Part shown: positions 1 through 11,749 of the stretch, piece by piece
Layout of the letters: the number at the start of each line of letters is the position of its first letter
How positions within the stretch are numbered: the stretch's first letter is position 1
Origin: Craterostigma plantagineum
Lineage: Eukaryota; Streptophyta; Magnoliopsida; Lamiales; Linderniaceae
Length of the DNA stretch: 64,000 nt
Direction: 5' to 3'
Assembly (NCBI GenBank): GCA_027422505.1
Contig: JAPQWV010001573.1
Location: 17,519-81,518 of the forward strand
Position numbers and translations under genes: made by a program
Notes under the pieces: generated by a model
Databases searched by the model: none
What the model was told of the DNA's origin: nothing
Seen by the model: only the letters and a program-made list of their open reading frames with translations

Positions 1-1480
1 TGTTTCCAGTTTTGGATTCTGAGCATTCCCCCTCGGTTGTTGAGGTCTTCCTCTTCGTGGGTTGCTTTTCGCACTCGTATTTCCTTTTTGTTTTGTGGTC
101 TTTCCTTTTGTGGGTCGTTGTTCTCATTGGTATTCCCCCTTTTGTTGAGGTTTTCCCTTCTGTGGATTGTCATACATACCAGTACTTCTCCTTGTTTGAG
201 ATTTTCCTTTTTGCGAAACATTATTCACATTATTCCCCCTCACTGTCTGAGATACTGTACTTATGCGGGGAATCATGGGACTAAGGTGGTATCCTAGCCC
301 GGTTCTCTTAGACCTATTCATAGACGAAGCAGGAACTAGAATATATCTAAAGGATGAACAAATTTATTACACTTGAGGCAGTCAGTTGATATGATGTCGT
401 CGCTTCGTCAGTGTCGGTCTGTTAACTGTATCCAAGACTTGTCCGGTCATTGGTGTCTTTCATCGTTCTTGGAGACAGTGAAGCGTCTTGGATGATTTTG
501 TCCAAGACTGAACTATTGTAGATAATTTTGGATCTCCGAGTTCTTTAGCTCGGTGATCTCTCTTACTCTGTTGTTCTCTTCCTCCAGCTGTGTAATTCTT
601 TCCATCAGGGGTCCAGTATTCTCTTATACCGGAGCTTTTCCCTTTTCAGCAACTTTCAGTTGTTTCGTTCAACTTCCAGTATTCTTCAGCCATATTCTGA
701 AGAGCCTCCAAAACTTCTTCATAGGTAAACTTATCTTCTGGATCTGATTGATCTCCCACCAAGCAGACAAGCTCTTTCTCTCTTCCATACTTGCTTACTT
801 CATCTTCAGAGCTGGACTCTTCAGAGTCTGTATCATCCCATCTGTGGAATTTTTTTTCGCCACGAGGGCTTGTGTCCTCTTTCTTCCTTTTTCGCCTCCT
901 TTTGGAAGCCGTCATCGACGTTGTGTCCGGTCCTGTCACCGTTAAAACAGGTGTTAGTGTTTTTATTTTGTTCACTTTCCCTACCTTGTGACACTTGCGA
1001 AGATTTCGGTCTTCCCAGTGCTTTTACTGGTTGAGCCGATGTATTCTCCTCCAGCCTTGTCTGTCCTTCGAGCTTATGGACTTCTAAGTTTTCGCCGAGT
1101 TGGCCTAACTTGGTCCATATTTCTTTTGCAGTCTTGCTCGTCATGACTTGTCTGAATACTTCAATATCCAAGGTTTTGAATATGACGTTTTTTGGCAATA
1201 TTATCGAGGTTTGCCTTTCGTCTTTCTTGCATTGACAGCTCGTGTCTTTCCTTGGAAACTTCTCGCGGCTCATTTGGATGTGCGGCGTGTCATACGTTTA
1301 CTTTGGTGAACACGAACGGTCCAGTCTCTAACACATCAACCATCTCGTCATCTTGTTCGTAGAGATGGGTCATTAGCCTTATCGTCCATTCAAGGAAGTT
1401 TTTCCCTGCTAAACATAATAAGCTGGTCTGATAAGTCATGGTTAGTAGAAACATATCAAGAAACCCGCTCTGATACCACT
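1..1480 (-). mobile_element. Copia-type LTR retrotransposon, gag region (partial, frameshifted)
   Basis: This is the internal 5' part of a Ty1/copia element read on the minus strand. Translations at 1273-833 and 975-646 look like a plant Copia gag (UBN2 type): a segment with TAKEIWTKLGQL, then a K/R-rich and Asp/Glu/Ser-rich linker. From about 640 down to 1 the reading frame is broken and continues as a basic, Lys/Gly/Gln-rich tail with loose repeats such as PQKGKPQQKG. No protease, integrase or reverse transcriptase is visible, so the rest of the element must lie left of the window or be deleted. The order primer site, gag, window edge fits the LTR at 1481-2434 being the element's 5' LTR. 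Confidence 0.75.
1467..1478 (-). other. Primer binding site (initiator Met-tRNA type)
   Basis: The plus strand reads GCTCTGATACCA, which on the minus strand is TGGTATCAGAGC, the standard plant Copia primer site complementary to initiator methionine tRNA. It lies two bases inside the LTR edge, which fixes the element's orientation. Confidence 0.85.
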
Positions 1481-2434
1481 TGTTAGGATCGGTTTACGCA
1501 TTTAGAGGGGTGAATAAATGCTTGACGCTTTTGGTAGTTAATCGGTTATGGCTAATACCGGTACTTGATATTTTTCCAAGTGTGATTTTTGCGGAAGCAA
1601 GTCGGTCGGTTTTGAACCAAGACCAATGATAGGTGTGATGTGTTAGCGTATGTGTGTAAATAAAATACCGATTTGTTTCTGGAAGTTCGGAGTTAAATCT
1701 CCTACGTCTCCCTCCCGCAAGGAAGGTTCACTAGACTTCAGTTATACACTCACTGCAACCTACCCAGCTGCCCTCAGCTTAATCTAGTGAATCACCTAGG
1801 CAGTCGTATAATACAATCCACCTACTTCAACAGCTTTTTACAGTCCGGCGGAAAAACAACTCACTTACTTAACCAAACTGGTTTCGTACAGTGAGGACAA
1901 CACTTTTTAATTTCTTTCTTCACTTAGAGAGATTTGAATTTTGTCTTTGATTTCTCGTGGTAGAGTGTCATATCTCTTCAGTGCCTCTTCTCTGGTATAT
2001 ATAGTTGATCTTTGCAGAAGAAGGCCGTTGTGAGATAGCTCCTTGTACCGGTCAATGCACTAAATGCACTTTACCCGAAACGGGTATTGTCCGGTCTTCA
2101 TAGCAATTTGCGTTGTGCCAATTGCTTTTTCCTTTTTAAGCTTAGCTTGACTTCAACTTGGCTCGTCCTGCCAGCCTTACATTAAATGCTTCAACAGAGG
2201 TCTTCATCATCCCGCCTTAAGCAAATTTGAACCTTCGTACACGTGGCAGGTCCGGTATCTGTACTGTTCGGTATCTGTACTTCGGTCTTGACAGTTTATA
2301 TCCGGTTTCTAGCGCGCTTGCGAACTGCTGACTGGTATCCGGTCTTGAGTCTTCTTTTAACCGGTATACTCAATCAAGTTTGGACAATCATCAAAACTAT
2401 TTAATCTGAATTCTTCGATTCACGATTTCTAACA
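1481..2434 (-). repeat. Copia 5' LTR (954 bp)
   Basis: The block starts TGTTAGGATC and ends TTTCTAACA on the plus strand, giving the short terminal inverted repeat TGTTAG/CTAACA typical of Copia LTRs. The primer site abuts its left edge. The partner LTR is not in the window, so no target duplication can be checked. To its right is hAT transposase coding sequence, so this element may have inserted into that older transposon. Confidence 0.8.
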
Positions 2435-5400
2435 AATATCAAAGGCATAATGTGGATTATGTGATAACGAGAAAATTAAGAAATTGGGTTTCTTATCGCA
2501 TACGACTGACTGCAATTGATGTGATTCGATTACTTCTAGGACTCGGTTTGACTTTTCGTGGAGATGATGAGTCTCGAGAGTCGTTGCATCGGGGAAATTT
2601 TCTTGAGATAGTGAAATGGTATTGTGCACGCAATGAAGAAGTAAGTAAGGTAATGGACTCAAATGCTCCAGGTAACAATCAATTGACTTCTCCAAATATT
2701 CAAAAGCAAATTATTAGTGCTTGTGCAAATGAGGTGCACAAAGTCATTCTTAGTGAGATTGGGGATAAATTTTTTTCGATTTTGATTGATGAGGCTCGAG
2801 ATTGCTTAGTTAAGGAGCAAATGGCGGTTGTTATCAGATTCATAAATGATAAAGGGGAGGTGATTGAACGGTTTCTTGTGTCGTTCATGTTATGATACTT
2901 CGGCTCACGCATTGAAATATGCTATTGATGATTTCTTTGCAGAGAATGGATTATCAATATGTCGTCTTCGAGGCCAAGGCTACGATGGGGCCTCAAACAT
3001 GTGTGGAGAATTTAATGGGTTAAAATACTTATTTTGAAAGAAAACGCACATGACATCCATTGTTTCACTCATCGACTGCAATTAGTTGTTGCACCTGCAA
3101 CGAAACATACGATGGTCAACAGTTTTTTTGAATATCTAACAATGACTGTTACTGTTGTTGGTACTTCATGTAAAAGAAAAGATTTTTCTTCGACAGAAGC
3201 AATATGATAATCTTGTGAAAAATATAGAAGAAGGTGAAGTTTTGACGGGTAAGGGAAGAATCAGGAAGCAAGCTTAGCTAGAGCGGGTGATACGTGTTGG
3301 GGTTCTCACTTTAAAATAGTTACAAGACTACTTTATTTATGGAATACAGTGAAATAAGTGCTTGCGATTGTAATGGAGGATGGACCTGATGGAAAAGTCG
3401 AGGCCTTGCTACATGATTGTTCGATAAAATGGAAGTTTTGAATTTGTATTTATTGGTCGTTTGATGGAGCATATTTTGGGGATGACTAATGCATTATCAC
3501 ACGTTTTACAAGAGAAGACTCAAAACATAACTACTGCTATCGAATTGGTCAAAACATTGAAAAAACGACTTGAAGAAATTTAGGGATGATGCTTAGGATG
3601 ACTTGTTAAGAGAAGGCACATGCTTTTGCTCTTCAAATGAAATTGACATGCCACATATGGATGACTTCGTTTAAGGACGAGCCAGAAAGACAGTTGCTGG
3701 CCAACAGAAAACTGATATGCATTACTTTGAGTAGATATCTTCTTACAGGTATTTGATTTATTTTAATTTCAAAGTCATAAGATTAGTCCTTCACTAAATA
3801 ATTGATTATGTTTATTGTTTAATGATAGGTGGTAGATCTTATTTATGAAGAGATTAACCATCGCTTTAGCGAAACAAGCTCGGAGTTGCTTATATGTCTA
3901 GGTTGTGTTGATCCTAGAAATGCATTCTCTAGCTTTGATCATGGTCTATTGCTTCGTCTTGCTGAATTATATCCTGAAGACTTTACTTCCGTTGACCTAT
4001 CTGCGTCACGAACTCAAGACATATATTTCTCACATGAGATCGGGGTGTTTTCTGGTATTAAGACATTGGGGATAAAGAAAATGGTCGAGATGAAACGTCA
4101 TGATGCATTTCCCTTGGTTTATCGGCTTATTAAATTAGCTTTGTTCTTGCCGATTGCAACAGCAATCGTTGAAAGATCTTTCTTGTGATGAAAATTATCA
4201 AGACGGACTTGCACAATAAAATGGGGGACGAATTTCTCACAGATTGTCTATTATGTTATGTTGAGAAGGAACATTCATAAATATTGAAACTGAAGCTATA
4301 TTGCAAGAGTTTCAGAGCATGAGGTGTCGGGTTACCCGGTGTCTCACGAAAATGCCACGTCCTCGGGTACGGTGCAGAAAAAAAAATTGGATTCCCCGAT
4401 TGCCCTCGTAGCTCGGATCAGAATAGTAACACGTAGACACGTAAAAGGGTGGGTCAAACCCATAGAGGTTTACCAGTTGACGCGAGTGGCAGCTCCTCGT
4501 CCTTTTCTTCAAGACTTCGTCGATGGTGGTGGATGGCACTAGATCGTCACGCCGACCTTGCAGTGTACCACGGAATCAGTTCTCTAAAGATGGCTAGAAA
4601 GAACCGAGCCATCGCGTGGGAGAAAAGTGTGTGCGTTCGGTGTGTGTCTTTGTGCCTTTTGTTGATTTCGAAAATCACTTGTTCTCTCATCATGGAGCAC
4701 GAAATTTAGCCTATTTAAACGCTTGAATTTCGATTTCTAAGTCCCTAAAGTGTGAGAGATTTTTGCCAAATCTTACTCTCTTTTGAATTCCAAATCCAAA
4801 CTTAAGGAAACTTGTTATTATTAGAAAACCAACTTAAATACCAAGTCAAATAAGTATATTTAAATATTGTATAAATTCGAAACTTGATCCTAGATTAATT
4901 TCAAAATTTCATTAAATAAAATATTTTATTACATATTTATTTATATTAAATATGCAAATTCCGAAAATATCCTCAAAGGCATATTTCGGAATTAGCTTAA
5001 GGTGAAATCCAATTTTATCGCCAAGGCCATTAAGCACTTGGCCAAGCCGAAGTCTTAAACTTAGTTTCATAAGAAGTCCAACTTCGATCCAATAAGTGTC
5101 CCGAGGCCCATTAAGGCGTGGCCAACGGCCGTTAATGCCCAAAACACTTTCTCTCCTTACCAGTACACGTTGATGATCCTTTTTAAGCCGAGCTATCTAG
5201 GTTCGACTCAATCGGCAAGGGAGGAATCAAGAGTCCGGTAGTTACCTAGCCAATCGCGCAGTACCGGACCGTAACCCGATTCGAGTGCGAATTTTCGACC
5301 CAGTCTTTATTCCAGAACCTCACTATATGATAACAGTATTACGTATAAACCCTCAGTTGTTCCCAATCGAGTGAGAGCCATGGTCTATGTCAAACTCACT

Positions 5401-6290
5401 GAACTCGATTTTATGATAAACAGAGACGTGGCAAATTACCAAACTACCCTCCATGTCTAACATGAGTTAGTTCAATACCTTGGCTAAGGATTTTGTAATT
5501 TCCCGTCGCCATCCACACAGGACACTTGTCTCGATTACTTACGAGACTGTTAATCCGTACTTGGCGGTCTAAGCCTGGCAATCACAAATCGTTATCAGAG
5601 CGCATCTAGCCCGCTGGCCCATGCAACAGCAAATCGGGTCGAGGGGAACCAGTGACGATCGAGACTTCAAAGTCAACTCCGTCAAAGCCCCTTTCGGTCT
5701 AAGGTTCACGTAGACTACTATAGTGTTGTCGTCAGTCATTGACACTCCTTGAGTAGTAAGCCATGTTCGACTGTACGACCCGTGAGTCAGTGTTCATGAA
5801 ACGATTCAATCCCTTGATTTGATTCGTACCACAAGTCATGACATCCGCTTTCAAGCGGGATATCGGCACACGATAGGTCGTAAGCCGTGATCGGTTATCC
5901 AGCACCCAACTGGAGCATCAAGCTTACGGACTTTTAATGTTCGAGGTTAAGAGTCCACTGGTGCCTTCCTCTCTCGTGCCCATCGAGAACAGTGACTCAA
6001 CTCGACACATTTGGATTCGTTCATTTATTGCTTTACCGGATGCTAAGTAAAGAACTCTTATATCCAATAAACGAACAATGCTTTTCATTAACCACACGAA
6101 AATATCTTATTACACAAAAGGTCTAATGATAAATAATCTAATGCCATATACAATCTAATCCTCGTATAGCATTCGAGGGCATATTTCTAACATGAGGTCT
6201 CGTAGGATACAACTGCGCTTTGTCGTTCTCGTAGTGTTTCGGTCGGTCAATCTTAGTTTTTAATAGTCCTAGCCTCTAATGTATTATAAA
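2435..6290 (+). pseudogene. hAT-type transposase (DUF4371 / HAT dimerisation) pseudogene, interrupted
   Basis: Fragments of a plant hAT transposase of the TTF/ZMYM1-like class lie in order on the plus strand. 2452-2895 encodes the DUF4371 start (FRGDDES, SILIDEARD). About 2900-3700 is the degraded core. 3829-4188 encodes the C-terminal HAT dimerisation part (LPIATAIVERSF). The dimerisation tail runs to 4324 (EFQSMR), is cut by a solo LTR, and resumes in frame at 6193 (MRSRRIQL) before a stop near 6260. Several stops and frame changes mean it is not a functional transposase as written. No convincing hAT terminal inverted repeats were found around it. In plants this protein excises and moves hAT elements. 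Confidence 0.8.
4325..6192 (-). mobile_element. Solo LTR (Angela/BARE-like Copia), 1868 bp, with TGAGG target duplication
   Basis: The block begins TGTCGGGTTACC and ends GGCATATTTCTAACA on the plus strand, so it reads TGTTAGAAATATGCC from the minus strand, as in large plant Copia LTRs of the Angela/BARE group. It is flanked by identical 5-bp copies TGAGG at 4320-4324 and 6193-6197. No primer site, coding domain or second LTR adjoins it, so it is a solo LTR left by recombination between two LTRs. It sits inside the C-terminal exon of the hAT transposase pseudogene. Confidence 0.85.
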
Positions 6291-7074
6291 ATATTATTTT
6301 GAATGAATTTATCGAGAAATTCGAATTTATTATATATATTGTTTTTTTCGATATGTTACATTAATATCGAGCCCCTTGTCCCCATATTTAATAGGGTTAG
6401 CTGATTTGGTGTCAATGATTGGTCCAACTCAAGGGGCAATGAAGATTTGGGGCCAAAGCAACGTGGACAATGAGGCATCATTATGTTATTATATATTAGC
6501 TAATATGGGATAAGCTCTTACATATATTTTGGCATGTATCAAGTAGACCAGAAGGAGGTTGGAAGTCCTCCTTTTATCGTTAATACAAGCATATATTTAT
6601 GAACAACGAAAAAATGTCAACGTACGTTTTCATTCATTCCGAAGTTAGCTTTGCAATAACTATACTTTCTAAATATTACGATTACGATACTAGTCCATTT
6701 GTTCGTTATTACTGTTATTAATTTTAAAACAATGAACAAAGACGAATCTCATCGATGGCCCTAAACTCTTCTTGGAAAACACGATTCGAATTTCGAATCA
6801 TGCATGGGAGATGTTACCAAAATTTTAATAATTTTTAAAAATTAAATTACTATTATAAGTGAATTTTGAGACGAAAATTTGCTGCCAAAACAGCCTTTCA
6901 AAATTTACATTCTCAAAGCCCAATCGTAATTATCATCGTCGTCATCATAACGGCCCAAGTCTGTCTCCTCTTTCTCGATCCAACTTTCTTCGCCGGAAAT
7001 AAGATCGCGATTTCAATCAACGCACCACCGTCAGATCCAACGGTGGAGATCTCCCGTCCAAGCTGAAGAGAGGG
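6291..7074. other. Upstream region of LMBR1 gene; no gene
   Basis: AT-rich sequence with no credible coding region. A block at about 6435-6555 is clearly related to 12745-12850: both contain GAAGATTTGGG, CCAAAGCAACGTG and TTTTGGCATGTATCAA in the same order. It is the left edge of the tandem duplication described below. The LMBR1 promoter should lie between about 6560 and 7074, but I cannot place a TATA box with confidence. Confidence 0.6.
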
Positions 7075-7171
7075 ACGAAGAAGAAGAAGAAGAAGAAGAA
7101 GAGAGAAGAAGAAGAGAAGAAGAAGAAGAAGAAGAAGAAGAAGAAGAAGAAGAGAAGAAGAAGAAGAAGAA
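7075..7171 (+). repeat. (GAA)n microsatellite in 5' UTR
   Basis: A nearly pure purine tract of GAA/GAGAA units about 97 bp long ends immediately before the LMBR1 start codon. It will be in the 5' leader or core promoter. Opposite-strand open frames made of poly-Ser or poly-Leu here are products of the repeat. Confidence 0.9.
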
Positions 7172-10100
7172 ATGGGGGACTTTAATTTGGCCCTCGTAAT
7201 CGTGGCGATCGTCGTATGCGTGCTTGTGTTTCTTTTCAACGTCTACCTCCTCGTCAACTACCAGCATCCAGACGATAAGAACCAAGCCTATTTCCCCAAA
7301 TTCGTCGTCGTTTTGGGTCTATCGATTGCCGCCATATCCATTCTGATGCTCCCTGCCGACGTTGCGAACAGGCAGGCGTGTCGCCACGCGATCTACAACG
7401 GAGCGTGCAGCCTCACGCTTCCGATGAAGGATCTGTGGCTCTCTGTTTATATCGCGGACGCAGTGCTAGTGTTTTTCGTCATTCCGTTTGCGATGTTTTA
7501 TTACGAAGGAGACCAGGACAAGTTAGGGTTTTCTCCAACTGGCGTTGATTTTGTTGGATTTTCCATTCTTCTTAGCTATTTTCTGTGGATTCTGAGTCTT
7601 GGGTTGACGTTCATTGTGTTATTGTTCTGCTAATCCAGGAGCGTGTGGAAGAGGGTGAAGAGCGCATTGGCCTGGGTTGTTGTGACTGCAATTGTTTGTG
7701 CCCTTTTGCTGGGGATATTATATGGTATGTTGCGAAAGTTCTAGTTTGCGGAATTACTGTTTGTGTTTGTGTTGCTTTTTATTGTTGTAATGGTTTTTTT
7801 CCCAGTATTGCAGTATCCGTAAAACGACACAAGGAATTAGGCATTGTAGCGTATGTTTGTTAGCTGCATAAGATATATTTTGGGCCGTTGGCATTGCCTG
7901 CCATTTAGTTTTTGAACTTGTTTTGCCGCATGATAATTTACAGTCTCTGACTTGCCTTGTGCTGTAAAATTTAATGCCTAATACTCAAACTTGTTTAAAG
8001 TATGAACTTGCACTTAGGTCATTCTAGCTTTTAAGAGAAACTTTCTTTGTTTTGTTGTTTCTCGTACGCTAGAGTTGACATGACGGACACCCATCCCTTT
8101 TGTTATTTCGGCAATAGGGCTTGTGGGAAAAGTGGACTTCACCGTAAGGCACCTCTCCTCGTCCACTGAAGCATTTCAGACTTCATCGGTATTCTCCAGT
8201 GGTCATCAATGCATTAGTGGAACAAATCAGGTTAGAAAAATTTTAGTTTTTATGACTTTGCCTTATTCCCTATTCTTTAGTAACACTGTTTAATCTGATC
8301 TTCAGTGCTCAGCTTATTCTGCCAATGCTGCATCTGAGACAACTTGGACCATGCGTAGTACTTTTCCAGAATACGTTGTTGCTCTTGCGACTATTGTTGG
8401 ATCCGTGCTTTTCTCTGTACGTATCCATTACAAGTCTCATCTTTAAAATCTTCGTACTAATTGCTCGAAGAGTTTCCATTTCAACGGAAGTATTTACGTC
8501 AATCATATATCTTTTTGGATGCCATAATTTACTTCACATTGTCGCTTGATGTTTGTTGATGTGTGTGCATCTCTGGAAACTGTCGGCTACATCTTTTATA
8601 GAGTTATTTATTTTGCGCACCATTTTCACGTTGGCATTTTTTTGCTGAAGTTGTTGCTTCTATATCCAGATATTCGGTGGCGTAGGTATTGCCAGCCTTC
8701 CTTTGGGTTTGATATTTTCTTTTATTCGGAGGCCGAAAGCTGTTATCACACGCTCACAGTATATCAAGGTCTTCATTTGTTTGTTCAATCAGCGTCATTC
8801 CTTTCAATGAAAAGTGAAACATGATATAATCTAACCCAGGAAGCAACTGAGCTGGAAAGAAAGCTAGAGAACTGAAAAAGGCAGCAGATGCACTTCATCA
8901 GGAAGAAAGAAGTGGAAATAAGGGAAGAAAGTGGCGCAAAAATGTGAAATCTGTTGAGAAGGTTGATTATATTCCATTTTCTAAGATGCATTGTGTTTTG
9001 TGATGAGCTTTTGGAAAGAAATGATTTGTTGTTCTTTGTGGAAGTTTTTCGGTGGAATTCATATTTTATTTTAGCGTGTCGCTCATGACTTGTAGGAGAG
9101 GATATAAATAGAAATGATGAAGGGTTATATCTTTTATCATTTAATTCAAAAAACATGGTTCTATCGCCTATAACATTGTTATATTGCCGGTTCTCGATTT
9201 CTTCTTTATTATCTCAGCATGTCCCTTTATCTATCGATTGGACATTTTATTACTTGCAGGAGATACTTCTTCTGGAAGAAGATGTAAAGGCACTAGAGGA
9301 GATGTATCCTCAAGGCGAACAGGTAACATGTGATGAATGTTGTGGTTTGTCAATAGCTAATTGTATTATGCTGTTGGGAGTGAGATTCTAACTATTCTAA
9401 ATTCTACCATTATCTTGCTAACATTGAAATAATATAGAACTGAACCGAAAAAACCTTGTGATGTGGGCTTAATGCATACAGGCTGAAACAGCTTGGGCTA
9501 TGACTGTTCTTGGCTACCTTGCAAAACTGGTGCTTGGAGTTATAGGGTAATTTGTTCTTTTCACTTTCCTACACAATGATTATTATGTTGGTGTTTTTTT
9601 TTCACTGAGAACATTCCCTTATCTTGAACAGGTTGATTGTCTCAGTGGCATGGATTGCTCATATCATAATATATTTGCTGGTTGACCCCCCTCTATCACC
9701 ATTCCTTAACGATGTTTTCATCAAATTGGATGATGTTTGGGGTAAACCGAAGTGATTTGGTTTCTGCTTTTCCTTTTCTCCCCCAAGCATGTGTTTATTA
9801 GATATTTCCATATTTTTGTTTTCTCCTACCTCTAGGCCTTCTTGGAACAGTAGTGTTTGCTTTCTTCTGCTTCTATCTCTTGCTTGCTGTGATCTCTGGG
9901 GCTATGATGCTCGGCCTGAAGCTGGTTTTCATAACGATTCATCCCATGAAGTATGTGATTTCCTGTAACAGTTTGATATATAACACGTTGAAGGTTGCAT
10001 CGACTTCTTTTGTTTCTTTTTATAGTCGTATTTAAAATATCTGCTACCTGAAAATGAAACTTCTGTTTACAGATGGGGTGCTACACTTATGAACTCATTC

Positions 10101-10764
10101 CTTTTCAATGTCGGCCTCATTCTTCTGTGCTCGATCAGGTAATTCTCTTGCAATGTTTCCTTCAGTTATACTTCTACGTACAATACATTGGAGTTCTGTA
10201 GCCATTGTTCGGTGTAGAACGTAGTTGCAGTTGTACATACGGATCTTTGCGCAAGATGCATGAACACATGAACCAAGCTTGCAAACTTTTACCCCCGAAC
10301 TCAAATCGTCCTCTACTATTCTTACCAATTGTAATTCATTTGTGAATTTTTTTGTTAATGCAGTGTGATTCAGTTCTGCGCAACTGCATTTGCATATTAC
10401 GCCCAGGCCACTGCTGCCCAAGAAATATTTGGCCACACCTTGCAATCTCTTCGAGGAATTAAGTATTTATACAAGTCAGTATATCATAATTGCACTCCAT
10501 TATTCTTTCTTTCCATAACGGAATGCAATACCGAAATGCTTGGGTCTTTTTTCCAGGTACAATGTGTTTCAGATTGCATTCGTCGTCTTAGCTGGGCTCA
10601 CATTCGTGTATTATGCAGCTTTCGTAAGTTCTCCCACCGTAGATTTCTGCTGACGATTTATCGTAGTTAATTGCATTGAGAATCATTACCCAAAACTTGT
10701 CTTTTTTTTTTTTCAGGGATGGAGAAGGAAAAAGCCCAGTGGCAGGTTTCAGCTCTCCTCTTGA
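7172..10764 (+). CDS. LMBR1/LIMR-family multi-pass membrane protein
   Basis: Fourteen exons are placed by GT/AG junctions and protein continuity: 7172-7521, 7639-7724, 8118-8230, 8306-8416, 8670-8768, 8840-8961, 9260-9322, 9482-9546, 9632-9741, 9836-9950, 10073-10138, 10364-10474, 10557-10623, 10717-10764. The predicted protein is about 508 aa, the usual size of plant LIMR proteins. It starts MGDFNLALVIVAIVV, has about nine hydrophobic segments, the conserved ADVANR region, a central basic coiled coil and the tail GWRRKKPSGRF. The family is membrane-embedded; its biochemical role in plants is not well defined. Exon 6 is 122 nt where 123 is expected: the codon after EATEL has lost one base in a short G/A run near 8861-8866, giving an early stop. 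Because similar one-base losses occur elsewhere in the window, I suspect a sequence error. Confidence 0.9.
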
Positions 10765-11327
10765 TAGAAGAAATAGGAGATGCAGTGAACAAAAAACTGC
10801 TTGAAATGACTTGACTATCAAGGGCTCACTTTTGCTGATCCATCGTTTGTTTGTTTCGTTTGTACGTAATTTGTTGTGTGATTTTATTTTATATTATGCA
10901 CATGTAGAACTTGTGGCCCCGGAGAGATGGATTGCGTCGAGAAAGGGACTCCTGCGATGTAATATATTATTGGGAATGATATTGATCGGTTATTTATTTT
11001 AATTTTTCATCTATGTGACACAATGTCGACGTAGTTGTCCCACTTCTATTTTCGAGTGAAATGGTGAAAGGGATGGTAACCGCTCAAAGCTTACAAAAGT
11101 CGAAATCAAGTTCCTACGTCAACAGAAGGTCCGCAAACGCGTGCTAGATGGGCCTCTTTTGAATTGAGAAGTACAATAATTTATATTGATAACAGTGAAA
11201 AGAAAATGGAAACATTTTAAACAGTCAATACTGTTTGGTAACTGATATTGATTGGTATGATCTGGACCCTTTCTTCTTCGTTATCTTTGAAGATATTTAT
11301 AACTTATTTTAGATTCCTCAATAATAA

Positions 11328-11749
11328 GGGTGTTTGGAAACACATTTGAAATGGACTTCTAATCCAAAAGTCCATTTTGAAAAGTAATACTCCCTCCGTC
11401 CCGGTAATATATGGACATTTGGGATTGGGTTCGGTTTTTAAGAAATATAGGAAGAAAAGTGTATGTGTGTGGCACGTCTTTTAAGAATATTTAATGTTAT
11501 TATATTGATTGTGTGTGATAGTTTTTTACTAAATATGGAAATGTATAAAAGATAGTGGGACGCCCGATTTGGTAAAATGTACAAAAGTTACCGGGACGGA
11601 GGGAGTATATGTTTGGTAAGAAATGTAATGTGGGCTTTTGAAATAAGTTACTTCTCTAAAAGTCCACTCTCGAGAAACAACTTTTAATCACTTTTTGGAA
11701 CTACTTCCTGTCCACTTTTTTAAAAGTCCATTTTCACCAAACATTACCC
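11328..11749. mobile_element. MITE-like element, with a Stowaway nested inside
   Basis: The ends are inverted relatives of each other: GGGTGTTTGG on the left, and a right end whose reverse complement starts GGGTAATGTTTGG. Both continue into a shared ATGGACTT motif. The segment is absent from the otherwise similar unit B, so it inserted after the duplication. No convincing target duplication was found, so the superfamily is unassigned. Confidence 0.5.
11390..11605. mobile_element. Stowaway MITE (Tc1/mariner), 216 bp
   Basis: It starts CTCCCTCCGTCCC and ends with the reverse complement GGGACGGAGGGAG, and is flanked by TA dinucleotides, the standard Stowaway signature. It has no coding capacity and is nested in the element at 11328-11749. 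Confidence 0.92.

Noticed and set aside
1481..6192. The two Copia LTRs at 1481-2434 and 4325-6192 as a pair from one element
   Set aside because: They share only terminal TGTTAG bases, differ in length (954 and 1868 bp) and have unrelated interiors; each belongs to a different family.
7031..7285. Minus-strand frames with poly-Ser and poly-Leu
   Set aside because: Produced by the GAA microsatellite and the antisense of LMBR1 exon 1.
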